Of a DNA stretch of 64,000 bases, positions 52,904-60,775 are shown piece by piece; position 1 is the stretch's first letter; each line of letters opens with the position of its first letter. The notes beneath the pieces were generated by a model. The model was not told the DNA's origin. It worked only from the letters and a program-made list of their open reading frames with translations, and searched no databases. Source of the stretch: Archangium violaceum. Lineage in GTDB: Bacteria; Myxococcota; Myxococcia; Myxococcales; Myxococcaceae. The DNA is taken from the NCBI RefSeq assembly GCF_016859125.1, contig NZ_CP069338.1:4899501-4963500 (forward strand). The letters run 5' to 3'. The translations under genes and the position numbers were made by a program.

Positions 52904-53284
52904 ATGGGACGCAACACGGAGAAAGTGGACGCAACGCTCGCGAGGGCCGCGGCAAGCAACTACTGGACGGAGGCCGAAGCGCAGGCGGTGCTCGAGGCCT
53001 ACGAGGCGAGCGGTTTGTCGGTGGGGGAGTTCGCCCGCCGCCATGGGCTTACGCCGCAGCGGCTGAGGTGGTGAAAGAAGCGGCGCGCCGAGGAGGCGGC
53101 CCCGACGCTCTCGTTCGTCCCGGTGCACGTTGCGGCGCCGCCGACGCCAGAAGCCCAGCGGGCACCACCGTGCGCAGCCAGCATGGAGGTGCTACTGGCC
53201 AGGGGTCGGCGCATCCGAGTGGAGCCCGGCTTCGACGTGGACGCACTGGCGCGGCTGGTGAGGGCGCTGGATGAGGCATGCTGA
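52904..53284 (+). pseudogene. tnpA: IS66 tnpA with in-frame stop
   Basis: 127 codons with a TGA at codon 57 (53072-53074) where relatives have Trp (RLRW-stop-KKR instead of RWWKKR). Before it: MGRNTEKVDATLARAAASNY, then WTEAEAQAVLEAYEASGLSV and a helix-turn-helix EFARRHGLTPQRLRW. After it the frame continues to the normal end (ALARLVRALDEAC) and overlaps tnpB. A single G to A change explains the stop. Confidence 0.85.
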
Positions 53285-53799
53285 CGCTGCCCTCCTCGGT
53301 ACGTATCCACCTGGCATGCCAGCCCGTCGACATGCGCAAGTCCTTCGATGGGCTCTCCTTGTTGGCGCGACAGGTACTGCGAGAGGACCCCTTGAGTGGA
53401 CACTTCTTCGTCTTCTTCAACCGCACGCGCGACATGGTGAAGGTGCTGTGGTGGCACTCCGGGGGCTTCTGTCTCTTCTCCAAGAGGCTGGAGAAGGGCA
53501 GCTTCCGCCTGCCGCGTCAGCTGCCGGAGGAGGCGGGCGCCGTGACGCTCGAGGCGGTGGAACTGACGCTGCTGCTAGGGGGGATTGATTTGAAGGCCAG
53601 CGTCCGTCGGCCGCGCTGGCAGCCCCCCACCTCTGGTGTCACCTGTGTGAGAAAACCTCTTGCGTTGAGGGGCCGGGCCATGGCTCATGTCTCGCGGCAT
53701 GAGCGGCCAGGCCTCCGGCAAGAAGAGGACGGACGTGCAAGGCGTGGCGGCGCTGCTGCGCACGCTGCTGGCCGAGGGCCAGGACGAGCAGGCCATTGA
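53278..53799 (+). CDS. tnpB: IS66 TnpB accessory protein
   Basis: The usual Orf2 core is complete: SSVRIHLACQPVDMRKSFDG, LFVFFNRTRD-like FFVFFNRTRDMVKVLWWHSG, GFCLFSKRLEKGSFRLP, ELTLLLGGIDLKASVRRPRW. Relatives end soon after RWQPP; here the frame runs on about 55 codons, overlapping the tnpC start, probably because the original stop was lost. Without TnpC it has no known function. Confidence 0.75.
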   Translation: MLTLPSSVRIHLACQPVDMRKSFDGLSLLARQVLREDPLSGHFFVFFNRTRDMVKVLWWHSGGFCLFSKRLEKGSFRLPRQLPEEAGAVTLEAVELTLLLGGIDLKASVRRPRWQPPTSGVTCVRKPLALRGRAMAHVSRHERPGLRQEEDGRARRGGAAAHAAGRGPGRAGH

Positions 53800-54080
53800 G
53801 CTGGTGGTGGAGCTGCTGACGCAGCTGGTGGAGAAGAATACCGAGTTGGAGCTGAGCCTGCTCAAGGCGATGCGCCAGCGGTTTGGCCGCACCAGCGAGA
53901 AGCTGTCGGCCGAGCAACTCTCGCTGTTTCTGACACAGCTGGGGCAGTAGGACGCTGGTGCTCATCAGGCGCAGGTGGCGGCGCCTGGCGCCGGGGACGC
54001 TGGCGTCGCGCAGGGCGCTCCACCTGCGTCCGAGCCGCCGAACAAGGAGTCGCGGAAGAAGGAGCGCAAGGGACACGGAC
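53687..54080 (+). pseudogene. tnpC: Truncated IS66 tnpC (transposase)
   Basis: The N-terminal part only: VELLTQLVEKNTELELSLLK then AMRQRFGRTSEKLSAEQLSL, a recognisable IS66 leader. A TAG at 53948 interrupts it, the frame resumes (PPNKESRKKERKGHGR), and the gene ends where a second IS66-type end begins. The DDE catalytic domain is gone. Confidence 0.8.
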
Positions 54081-54082
54081 GG

Positions 54083-54185
54083 GTAAGCGCTCGGCGGACC
54101 ACACCTTCTGAGAGAGAGGAGCCGTTCAGCGTCGTGGTCCAGGAGGTATGGACATGGGACGCAACAAGGCAGAAGTGGGCTTGCC
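54083..54185 (+). mobile_element. Left-end fragment of a second IS66-type element
   Basis: GTAAGCGCTCGGCGGACCAC at 54083-54102, then a leader and ATGGGACGCAACA at 54154, match the left end of the element at 52830 (GTTAAGCACTCGGCGGACCA...ATGGGACGCAACA). Only about 100 bases remain. A second element evidently inserted into tnpC of the first and was deleted except for its left end. Confidence 0.75.
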
Positions 54186-54203
54186 CCGGTGCGGAGGAGT
54201 TGA

Positions 54204-54250
54204 AAAGCCCAGGAGGCTCGCGGACTTCCAGCGAGAGGCTCCTGGGCTTT
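54204..54250. terminator. Strong bidirectional terminator
   Basis: A 12-bp perfect stem AAAGCCCAGGAG (54204-54215) with CTCCTGGGCTTT (54239-54250), flanked by A run and TTTT. It lies 20 bases past the minus-strand stop at 54271 and ends the toxin cassette transcript. Confidence 0.85.
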
Positions 54251-54270
54251 GGCTTTTCCCACATCAACCT

Positions 54271-54972
54271 CTAAGACTTTCTTTTGAGAAATTTTAGCGC
54301 TTTCTCTTTCGCTTTCCCGACATCGCCAGTAATCTCTCCCTCGTCGATGTCTTCGCGCATCCCGAAGCGCTTGTTCAAGATGTCCTGCAAAGTGATCAAG
54401 ATGCTGGCGAGAACATCTTCATCCCGCTCCTGTTCGAGCCCGCGCAAGAGGCTCTGGACCGCTTGATCCTTGCATTCGGGAATACGGTAGAACACCTGGT
54501 AATGGGCCGTGGCCGCATCCGAGCGGACTGTGGGAGCCGGGTCCTCGAGCAAACGCTGCTCCAGTTTCCCCAGGTCGTCTAGGGTACCAACCCATCCGAG
54601 CACAAAAGTGGCGACATGACGTATCTCTTCATGGGGGCTTCGGAGCATTCGAAGCGAGTATTCTCGTGCCGCACTGCTTTGCATGAGCCCGAGAATGAGC
54701 ACGACGTCGGCAAGCATTTCCGGGTTCTTCTCTTGTTCTAGCTTTTGGAGAAGAAACTTCTCTCCCACGGCACCTCTCTGGGAGAACGCATCGCGAATAA
54801 TACCTCGGAAAAGTTCGTTGTCGCGATGGCGCAGCAGTTCGTAATGGAATCCAACGACCTCGGACTCGTCCGACCCGAGGAGGCGCTGCGCAAACGCATG
54901 CTGCGTCTCTGGATCAGTAGATGGGTCATTGAGTGCTTGGAATTCACGCTCCAGTTCCTTGATGCTGCTCAT
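54271..54972 (-). CDS. HEAT-repeat protein, probable immunity
   Basis: A 233-residue helical protein built of HEAT-like pairs (LLQKLEQEKNPEMLADVVLI, MLRSPHEEIRHVATFVLGWV, TVRSDAATAHYQVFYRIP, LLRGLEQERDEDVLASILIT). GC is well below the window average. It directly follows the HNH toxin gene, and HEAT-repeat proteins are frequent immunity factors for polymorphic toxins, so it is likely the antidote. Start ATG 54972 (MSSIKELEREFQALN). Confidence 0.7.
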   Translation of the reverse strand: MSSIKELEREFQALNDPSTDPETQHAFAQRLLGSDESEVVGFHYELLRHRDNELFRGIIRDAFSQRGAVGEKFLLQKLEQEKNPEMLADVVLILGLMQSSAAREYSLRMLRSPHEEIRHVATFVLGWVGTLDDLGKLEQRLLEDPAPTVRSDAATAHYQVFYRIPECKDQAVQSLLRGLEQERDEDVLASILITLQDILNKRFGMREDIDEGEITGDVGKAKEKALKFLKRKS

Positions 54973-55010
54973 GGATGCTCCTGTGGTTTTCAAGGTGGGA
55001 TGCTTGCTCG

Positions 55011-55622
55011 TTATTTCTTTTTGGGTGGGTACTTGTGATACGTAGGACCGCACTTCTTGTGCTCACGCCTGTGGGCAGCGGTAGGCAGGGTCTCCATATT
55101 CCATGCTTTATCGAGCGTACAGCGTCTGGAATGGGGCAACGTGTAGAGTGGAATCTTGTGAGAGACCTCATAGCCTTTTGGGACTTGCTCGCCCTTGGTC
55201 TTCAAGATAAAGGCCCGCGCAGTGGCGTCCAGCTTGCTCTTTGGATCTGCCGCATCTCTCAGGAGGGTCTTCTTTACTTCTGATTTCAGGCGATAGTATT
55301 TGCAGTCGTGGTTGTCACGGCCACACAGTGGGCATTTGCCCTTCTTGTTGCATTTTTGTTGGCTCTTCTTCTTGTCTTTGCTGAACTTATCTCGCGACTT
55401 CTTGGCGGCATCCGCAGTCTTTTTAGCCGTTTTCTGGGCGGCCTTCTTCGCAGCTTCCTGGGCGGCCTTCTTGGAAGCTTCCTGGGCGGCCTTTTTCGCT
55501 TCTTCCTGGGCGGCTTTCTTGGCCGTTTCCATGGCGGCCTTCTTCGCAGCCTCCTGGGCGGCCTTCTTCGCAGCCTCCTGGGCGGCCTTCTTCGCAGCCT
55601 CCTGGGCGGCCTTCTTGGCCAT
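55011..55622 (-). CDS. HNH-like nuclease toxin with KAAQEAAK repeats
   Basis: A 203-residue protein from ATG 55622 (GTG 55655 is possible). Residues 3-66 are eight copies of a KKAAQEAA unit, a Lys/Ala-rich helix. Residues 105-203 hold a zinc pair CPLCGRDNHDC and an HNH-type core: GYEVSHKIPLYTLPHSRRCT then NMETLPTAAHRREHKKCG, with His, Asn and His in order. Such domains cut DNA or RNA in secreted toxins. A second start at 55680 (MIKSTGAFSGGTAQDNITTN) is in a frame one base off, which suggests a frameshift removed an N-terminal delivery part. Confidence 0.7.
   Translation of the reverse strand: MAKKAAQEAAKKAAQEAAKKAAQEAAKKAAMETAKKAAQEEAKKAAQEASKKAAQEAAKKAAQKTAKKTADAAKKSRDKFSKDKKKSQQKCNKKGKCPLCGRDNHDCKYYRLKSEVKKTLLRDAADPKSKLDATARAFILKTKGEQVPKGYEVSHKIPLYTLPHSRRCTLDKAWNMETLPTAAHRREHKKCGPTYHKYPPKKK
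55425..55616 (-). repeat. Eight 24-bp tandem repeats within the toxin gene
   Basis: Units of 24 bases such as GCGGCCTTCTTCGCAGCCTC(CTGG) encode KKAAQEAA. Three units at 55545-55616 are nearly identical; the others diverge. Slippage within this tract would change helix length and may explain the frame shift at the start of the gene. Confidence 0.85.
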
Positions 55623-55758
55623 TTGTTGTAATATTATCCTGAGCAGTGCCCCCACTGAAAGCTCCCGTCGACTTGATCATTCCCGGTAATGGTTGAGAAA
55701 TTGCTTGAGATATGTCATTTGTTTGTGTGTTGATGTTTTGTTTCGTGCAAGCCCGGAT

Positions 55759-56112
55759 TCAGTCGTCCTCAATGTACAATTGAGAGTCCATGAACTCGAT
55801 CAATGCATCAAGCTGTTCCTCGGGATCGGTTCCAGGTGTTCTCAGAAATGCGGCAATACGCGGAGTGTCGGCAAGCGTGGGGACTGTTGCCAGTGCTAAA
55901 CAGGCGTATTGAGCAATTCCAAGATCACTCTCGATCCCATGTCTGCCGGCGCACTGCGTCGCCTCTTTGATATATTTCAATAGCTGTTCTTCATCCAGTT
56001 CTGCTGTCTGCTCTGGTAGTTCTTCGCGCAGGAAATGCATGAGGCGCAGGTGGAAATCCCGTTCGGCAACAGCGTCGAATGCATTGAGTTGTTCTCGGCG
56101 AATGATGAACAT
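55759..56112 (-). CDS. Small protein of T6SS/polymorphic-toxin loci
   Basis: A 117-residue acidic helical protein (MFIIRREQLNAFDAVAERDF at the start, then HLRLMHFLREELPEQTAELD). The starting motif and helix pattern are the same as in small proteins found next to PAAR/DUF4150 toxins in type VI loci of myxobacteria and proteobacteria, where they probably act as adaptors. GC is low. It lies about 140 bases upstream of the toxin frame on the same strand, so the three genes form one cassette (adaptor, toxin, immunity). Confidence 0.6.
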   Translation of the reverse strand: MFIIRREQLNAFDAVAERDFHLRLMHFLREELPEQTAELDEEQLLKYIKEATQCAGRHGIESDLGIAQYACLALATVPTLADTPRIAAFLRTPGTDPEEQLDALIEFMDSQLYIEDD

Positions 56113-56329
56113 GGCTCGGCGGCTCCCTTGAAAATGTATGTGTGAGTGAATTGCCTCATGGGCCTGAGGTTGCTGGTCAATATCTTCCTGGTTGATTTTT
56201 TTTGTTTATGGAAAATTACAGCCAGGCGGGAGGGCTCGTTCCGACATTTTACCTCCAAGAAATAAATCGGGGAATGGGATATCTGGCTAGCCTCTGCCCC
56301 CTGCCGTCAACTCGGAAGAGGGCGGGGCC

Positions 56330-56559
56330 ATGTCTCGTAGTCGCTCGCGCTGGGGTGCCGTGCTGCTGCTCACGTCCGCCTGCGTCACCGTGCCCAGGCC
56401 GCGCCCGGACCCGCCTCCGGGGAAGGCTCGGGCGAGGCCGTCTCGCAGAACGTGCGCACGGAGCCGGACACCCGGTTTCGCTCCTTCCTCACGCCGCCGG
56501 AGTTGATGAAGCGGATCGAATCCTCGCCGGTGCATTACCTCATCCAGGACCGAGCATAG
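56330..56559 (+). pseudogene. Degenerate small lipoprotein gene
   Basis: It starts MSRSRSRWGAVLLLTSACVT (lipobox TSAC), then shifts frame within about 25 codons. The conserved-looking end (RTEPDTRFRSFLTPPELMKR) is in another frame and stops at 56557-56559. Read as a once-intact lipoprotein with a one-base frameshift near 56415-56430. Function unknown. Confidence 0.4.
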
Positions 56560-56714
56560 GCTGCATGGGAGCCCTGTTGCGGGCGAGGGCCTTGTCCAGG
56601 AGGGCCGCGCGACATGCATTGGACGGTGCAGGAGGGCTCCGAGGAAGCCCGCACGTCGCGCCCAGGCACACCCCTCCCCTGCGCGGGCGACCGGTCGCCT
56701 TGGGCTCAGAGAGG

Positions 56715-57066
56715 GAGCACATCCCTCAGTCGTGCGTCACTCCCACAGCGCCTGCTGCGGTGGCCCCTGGCAGGTGCCTGGGGAGGGGGCAACTCGGGCA
56801 GGAAAGACGTGAGGTTCGTCCTCGGTGGAGGAACCAGGCTGGCCAGCCGGCGGGAGCAGCTCCATCCCGGTGAAGAGCAGGTACGTCGTATCGTCCGGCA
56901 GCGGGCTCTTCATTCAGTAGGCGACGCGGCCATTCTCCGCTCGTGACAAACGCTCCAGCGTCAGGTGCACCGCGCGCAGGAAGAGGGTGAGGCGTCGGAG
57001 AGCAGTCTCGCATCCTTCAGCAGCATCCACCGCACCCGGTGCGGAAATGACAGCGTCCACTGCCGT
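56715..57066 (-). mobile_element. Decayed IS91-family transposase fragment
   Basis: In pieces of shifted frame on the minus strand: RQWTLSFPHRVRWMLLKDAR (57060-57001), LTLFLRAVHLTLERL, RMKSPLPDDTTYLLFTGMEL and RRLASLVPPPRTNLTSFLPE. These are the order and motifs of IS91-type (zinc-binding, Transposase_32) transposases. At least two frameshifts and a stop make it inactive. Its edge lies at the end of the lipoprotein gene at 57066, whose last codons (HVP) look like the IS91 VPVRQW start. Confidence 0.65.
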
Positions 57067-57719
57067 TAGGGCACGTGTGGCAGCACCCGCTCCAGGGACT
57101 GGAGGCGCTCGGCGGTGAGGGGGAGCGGGGTCTTGCTGGCGAAGGACTCCTCGGCGAGCCGGGCCGACTTGAAGCCGAGCAGCACCTGGGCGGCCTGATC
57201 GCCCCGGCGATCCATGGCGGCGGCGGAGCCGTCCAGGAGGATGACATGGTTGGTGTCACCCTTGCGCCGTGCGAGGCCTCCGACGACGCGCGCCTCCCGA
57301 GGCGGAGTGTCGTAGGTGTTCTGGATGATCTCATCCCAGCCGTCCTGCGCGGGAGGGTGGGCGGAGAGCTTCACGGGGAGGGCGAAGTCGGGACGGGTCT
57401 GCTTCCAGGCCTCGGCGAGGGCACGCTCGGCGGAGGTGCCGGGCACCTCGAGCAGCGTGAGGCGGAGCTCCCGTTCGGGGTCCTCGAGCAACAGCCGCCC
57501 GTGGTCCTCGGTGACGTACCAGCCGGCGGACACGGTGAAGGGGATGCTGGAAGCCGTCCGCATGGGTGTGGCCGCCTCGAGCTTCCAGGCCCGCGCGGCG
57601 GAGGCCGGGGGCGCGGAGGCGGTGGCCTGGGGCGTCGGGGTGGAGGACGGCGGAGTGACGGTGGTACTGGCTGCGGTACACGAGGTGAGCAGCAGGAGGG
57701 GAAGCGCGCGAATGCGCAT
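57066..57719 (-). CDS. Lipoprotein, probably truncated serine-hydrolase N-domain
   Basis: A 217-residue lipoprotein: LLLLTSC (Cys14), a Pro/Thr/Ala spacer, then a domain (FTVSAGWYVTEDHGRLLLED, LSAHPPAQDGWDEIIQNTYD, RKGDTNHVILLDGSAAAMDR) that in relatives precedes a beta-lactamase-type serine-hydrolase domain. That second domain is absent; the gene ends in bases that belong to an IS91 remnant. It is probably a truncated gene, though the remaining domain could still be secreted. Confidence 0.6.
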   Translation of the reverse strand: MRIRALPLLLLTSCTAASTTVTPPSSTPTPQATASAPPASAARAWKLEAATPMRTASSIPFTVSAGWYVTEDHGRLLLEDPERELRLTLLEVPGTSAERALAEAWKQTRPDFALPVKLSAHPPAQDGWDEIIQNTYDTPPREARVVGGLARRKGDTNHVILLDGSAAAMDRRGDQAAQVLLGFKSARLAEESFASKTPLPLTAERLQSLERVLPHVP

Positions 57720-57952
57720 GGACGGAAGACTCCGGTCGGAGAGAAGGGGGTGGCCGCGATAACGCACGGGCGCGAGCCCGATTGCCTCGCGAGCGCCCCA
57801 TGCCGCCGATAAGCCCGGGGAAGCCGAGGCGTCCGCTCCCTGGGAGGTAAGTGTCTGCAGAGGAACAGTGCCGCTCAGGGCGAGAAATCGAACGTCGGCT
57901 CGCGCGTCGAGCACTTGAGTGCTCGAAACCTGGCGCGGTATGCGAATCGAAT

Positions 57953-58381
57953 ATGGAAACCAACCTGCTTCATCGGGGCCGTCTCATCGACCATCTCCAC
58001 CTGGTCGTGCGAGATCTCGCAGTGAGCAAGCGCTTCTACTCGGCCATTCTCGGCGCGCTGGGCATTCCCCTCGGCGGAGAAGGCGCGGACTACTTCTGGG
58101 CGGACGAGCTGTTCGTATCCTCCGAGAGCTCTCGCGCGGCGGCCGGAGCGCTGACCGGTCGAGCGCACTTCGCCTTTCAGGCGGCATCTCGCGAGGCCGT
58201 CGAGCGCTTCCACGTCACTGGCCTGGAGAATGGCGGCCGGGACCACGGAGCTCCGGGCATCCGTCCCTACCATCCCGGCTACTACGCGGCCTTCCTGCTC
58301 GACCCCGATGGAAACAACGTGGAAGCGGTGTTCCATGGGCCCGCGAATCGAAGTGCCGAGTCGATCGTCGTGAAGTTTTGA
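57953..58381 (+). CDS. VOC (glyoxalase-like) family protein
   Basis: A 142-residue protein of one beta-alpha-beta-beta-beta repeat pair: LIDHLHLVVRDLAVSKRFYS (metal His), VSSESSRAAAGALTGRAHFA, and YHPGYYAAFLLDPDGNNVEA (metal Glu in the last strand). VOC enzymes are small isomerases, dioxygenases or resistance proteins. The substrate is unknown. Start ATG 57953 (METNLLHRG). It is followed after 10 bases by the membrane protein gene. Confidence 0.88.
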   Translation: METNLLHRGRLIDHLHLVVRDLAVSKRFYSAILGALGIPLGGEGADYFWADELFVSSESSRAAAGALTGRAHFAFQAASREAVERFHVTGLENGGRDHGAPGIRPYHPGYYAAFLLDPDGNNVEAVFHGPANRSAESIVVKF

Positions 58382-58391
58382 AGGTGCTCTC

Positions 58392-59537
58392 GTGAGATTC
58401 GGTAGCTACGGTTGGCGACTCGAAGGGACGCGGTTGACCATCCGGCGTGAGCGCGGAGCGCGGGAGATTGGGTTGGGTGTGCTCGGGCTGCTGCTGGCCA
58501 CCGGCATCGGTCTGGTGATGAGGTGGGCGACGTTGGACGTCCAGGGGTTGCTGCTCCTGGTCCTCTCGGCCAGCTACGGCGTGAAGCAACTGCTGAGCGT
58601 GTGGCGGGTCACCCTCTACGGAGAGGCGAGGCGGGTCGTCTCGACGTGGGGACTTGGCGTTCCGCTCGTGAGGCGGACGAAGGGGCTCGGGGAGTTCGAG
58701 CGCGTGGAGGTCATCACCCCGGCCAGTCGACCCGAGGGGCGCGAGAGCTTCTCTCGCTGCGAGGTGCGGCTCGCCGGAGCGGGCGCGTCCCCTTTGCGTC
58801 TGGCCGACGGCAACGATGAGGGCGAGGCGCTCGCGCTGGCGGAGGCCGTGGCTCGCCTCGCTATCCTGCCGCTGCGGGTGGATGAGGGTCGGGCGCGCCC
58901 CCTGGATGAGTCCCAGGCCGCGGCTCCGGCCCAGGCGCTGGCGGCGTCCTCCGCCGAGCCCGAGGTACCGCGCTCCCTCCCTGGGGATAGCCGCATCGTG
59001 GTGCGGCAGGAGGGGAACCAACTGGTGGTGGAGCTGCCCGCCCCCGGTTGGACCGGAGGGTTCCTGCCCCAGGCCATCGCGGGTGGAGTGCTGGTGGCGG
59101 TGACGCTTGGCTTCTTCACGTACGCCTTCTGGCATCGCGCCGCGCTGAGCTCCGTGATGGGCGCCATGCTCATGCTGCCCCTGATGACGGGCGGAATGGG
59201 CGGCTTCTTCCTGTGGACTGCCTGGACGGGGGCTACCGCCGCGTGGCGCATCACCGCGTCCCGGCCGGGGCTGGAGTTGGTGCGGTTCGGGAGCGGAGAG
59301 GCGCGGCCAACGCGGATTCCGCTGGAGCACATCCGGGACGTGGACGTGCGTCTCCACTCGGAGGGAGGCCCCAGGGTGGGGGTGAGCAGCGAGCCCACGT
59401 CGCCCATGCTCATCATCGACCGGACGCAGGGCGGACTGGTGGCGCTCGGGGTGGGCCTGCCACGCGAGGAACTCGAGTGGGTGGCGGATCGCCTGCGCCA
59501 GGTGCTGGCCGAGGTGCGGCGCCAGCGCACGGGGTAG
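58392..59537 (+). CDS. Membrane protein with two PH-like domains
   Basis: A 381-residue protein from GTG 58392. It is a tandem duplication of [two membrane helices plus a bacterial PH-like beta domain]: helices at about 25-68 (LGVLGLLLATGIGLVMRW, GLLLLVLSASYGVKQLL), then a beta domain; helices at about 225-285 (FLPQAIAGGVLVAVTLGFFT, SSVMGAMLMLPLMTGGMGGF), then GLELVRFGSGEARPTRIPLE onward. Function unknown; such proteins may be membrane stress sensors. It probably shares a transcript with the VOC gene. Confidence 0.75.
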   Translation: MRFGSYGWRLEGTRLTIRRERGAREIGLGVLGLLLATGIGLVMRWATLDVQGLLLLVLSASYGVKQLLSVWRVTLYGEARRVVSTWGLGVPLVRRTKGLGEFERVEVITPASRPEGRESFSRCEVRLAGAGASPLRLADGNDEGEALALAEAVARLAILPLRVDEGRARPLDESQAAAPAQALAASSAEPEVPRSLPGDSRIVVRQEGNQLVVELPAPGWTGGFLPQAIAGGVLVAVTLGFFTYAFWHRAALSSVMGAMLMLPLMTGGMGGFFLWTAWTGATAAWRITASRPGLELVRFGSGEARPTRIPLEHIRDVDVRLHSEGGPRVGVSSEPTSPMLIIDRTQGGLVALGVGLPREELEWVADRLRQVLAEVRRQRTG

Positions 59538-59559
59538 CGGACCGACGGGCTCGGGGCGT

Positions 59560-59950
59560 CTACGTTGCCTTTCCGGGAGTGCGCATGGCTCCGAGGACGA
59601 GCTCCCGGAAGAAGCGCGCTCCCTCATCGGCATGGGTGCGCTCGTGCCAGAGGAGGTGCATCTGAAAAGGCGGTGGGGCCACGGGCAGCTCGACAATCCG
59701 CAGGGGGAGGTGTTGGGCGAGTGCCTCCGCCACGAGGCGCGGCAAGCCGGCGAGCAGCGCTGGGCACCACCAGGGAAACGGACCGCCGCAGGCCATGCCG
59801 CTGGAAGAAACCTTCGATGAAGCGGTGCCCCACTTCTGGCCCTTCGATGGAGAGCCAGATGTCCACGTACAGCATCCACCTGTCCACTGGCGAGTCCATC
59901 GGTGGCCTCGAGTTGCTTCTCCAACGCCGACATCTCCTCGTCGAGCATGG
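59560..59950 (-). pseudogene. LysR regulator C-terminal fragment
   Basis: Frames on the minus strand recall a LysR effector domain: MSALEKQLEATDGLASGQVD, LSIEGPEVGHRFIEGFFQRH then GLRRSVSLVVP, and PLRIVELPVAPPPFQMHLLW then HERTHADEGARFFRELVLGA. They lie in three different frames, so at least two frameshifts are needed, and the DNA-binding half is absent. The stop is at 59560-59562. Confidence 0.6.
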
Positions 59951-60775
59951 ACCGTGTAGGGCAGGTCGGGACCCATGGACTTCCGGGGGCCCAAAAGCAC
60001 CGCCGTCCCGAAAGGACTCATGGGGATTCCCCGGGGTTCCACGCCTGGTCCTGATGGCATCTGCTCATCCTGATGGGAGCTGTTCAATATCTTCTCAGAT
60101 TTCATTCAGTCGTCGACGAGAGCTTTGGTGTCAGTGTCCGAGTGCTCTCCAGGTGGAGTGATCCACCGGCTCTGCGAGTGCCCAACGGTCCTCGTGCTCC
60201 AGCCATCGTGCGACGCCAGCGTACCTCCAAGGCTTCTCCGGTGCGGTCCGGGTCAGCACGAATGCGGTTTCCGCCGGGCGGCGATCTTCGATGCGTAGGT
60301 TCAGGCGATCGGGTTCGGTAAGGGTTCCCTTTTCGGTCACACAGAGAAAGAGATGGCCATTGATGCGCCCGGTTTTCGGCGGAGAGGGCAGCTCGAAGGC
60401 ACGAGCGGTCTCCTCATCCGTCATCCGTTCGCCCGTGGCGGGTCCGAGTTTCGCGGGTGGAATCACTTCGACGAGAAGGGCAACGGGGACCACATCCTCC
60501 GTCGCCTCGAAGGACGGCCGCGCCGGATTGTCGGAGCGCAGCATCCACCGGTCGCCTTCTCGGATGATTCGCTTGACCTGGTACCCATAGCCCGCCGCAT
60601 CCGGCACTTGCACGAGTGCCACCTTGCCCTCGACCGCGCCGATACCCGCGGCTCGGGCGTAGCGCATCACGAGCCAATCACCGTCTCGAATCGGTCGCTC
60701 GCCTCCGTCCATGGAATCGCCGAACGCGCGTACCGCGAACAGCCCTTCGCCAGTCGTTTGGACTGGCAGGCTCAC

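Larger units (their letters stand above)
52830..54080 (+). mobile_element. Truncated IS66-family element
   Basis: The left end starts GTTAAGCACTCGGCGG at 52830. tnpA (with a stop), tnpB and the start of tnpC follow; the element breaks off in tnpC at GHGR (about 54080), where a second IS66-type left end abuts. The three-gene order A-B-C with ATG overlap is the IS66 pattern. The tail of tnpC, including the DDE domain, is missing, so it is dead. Confidence 0.85.

Noticed and set aside
55425-55616. CRISPR or intergenic satellite
   Set aside because: The 24-bp units are head-to-tail without spacers and encode a regular helix within a gene.
58215-59948. 577-codon minus-strand frame over the PH-like membrane protein
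   Set aside because: Antisense to a clearly coding plus-strand gene; no domain. Only its first few codons (MSALEKQLEATDG) carry meaning, as part of the LysR relic.
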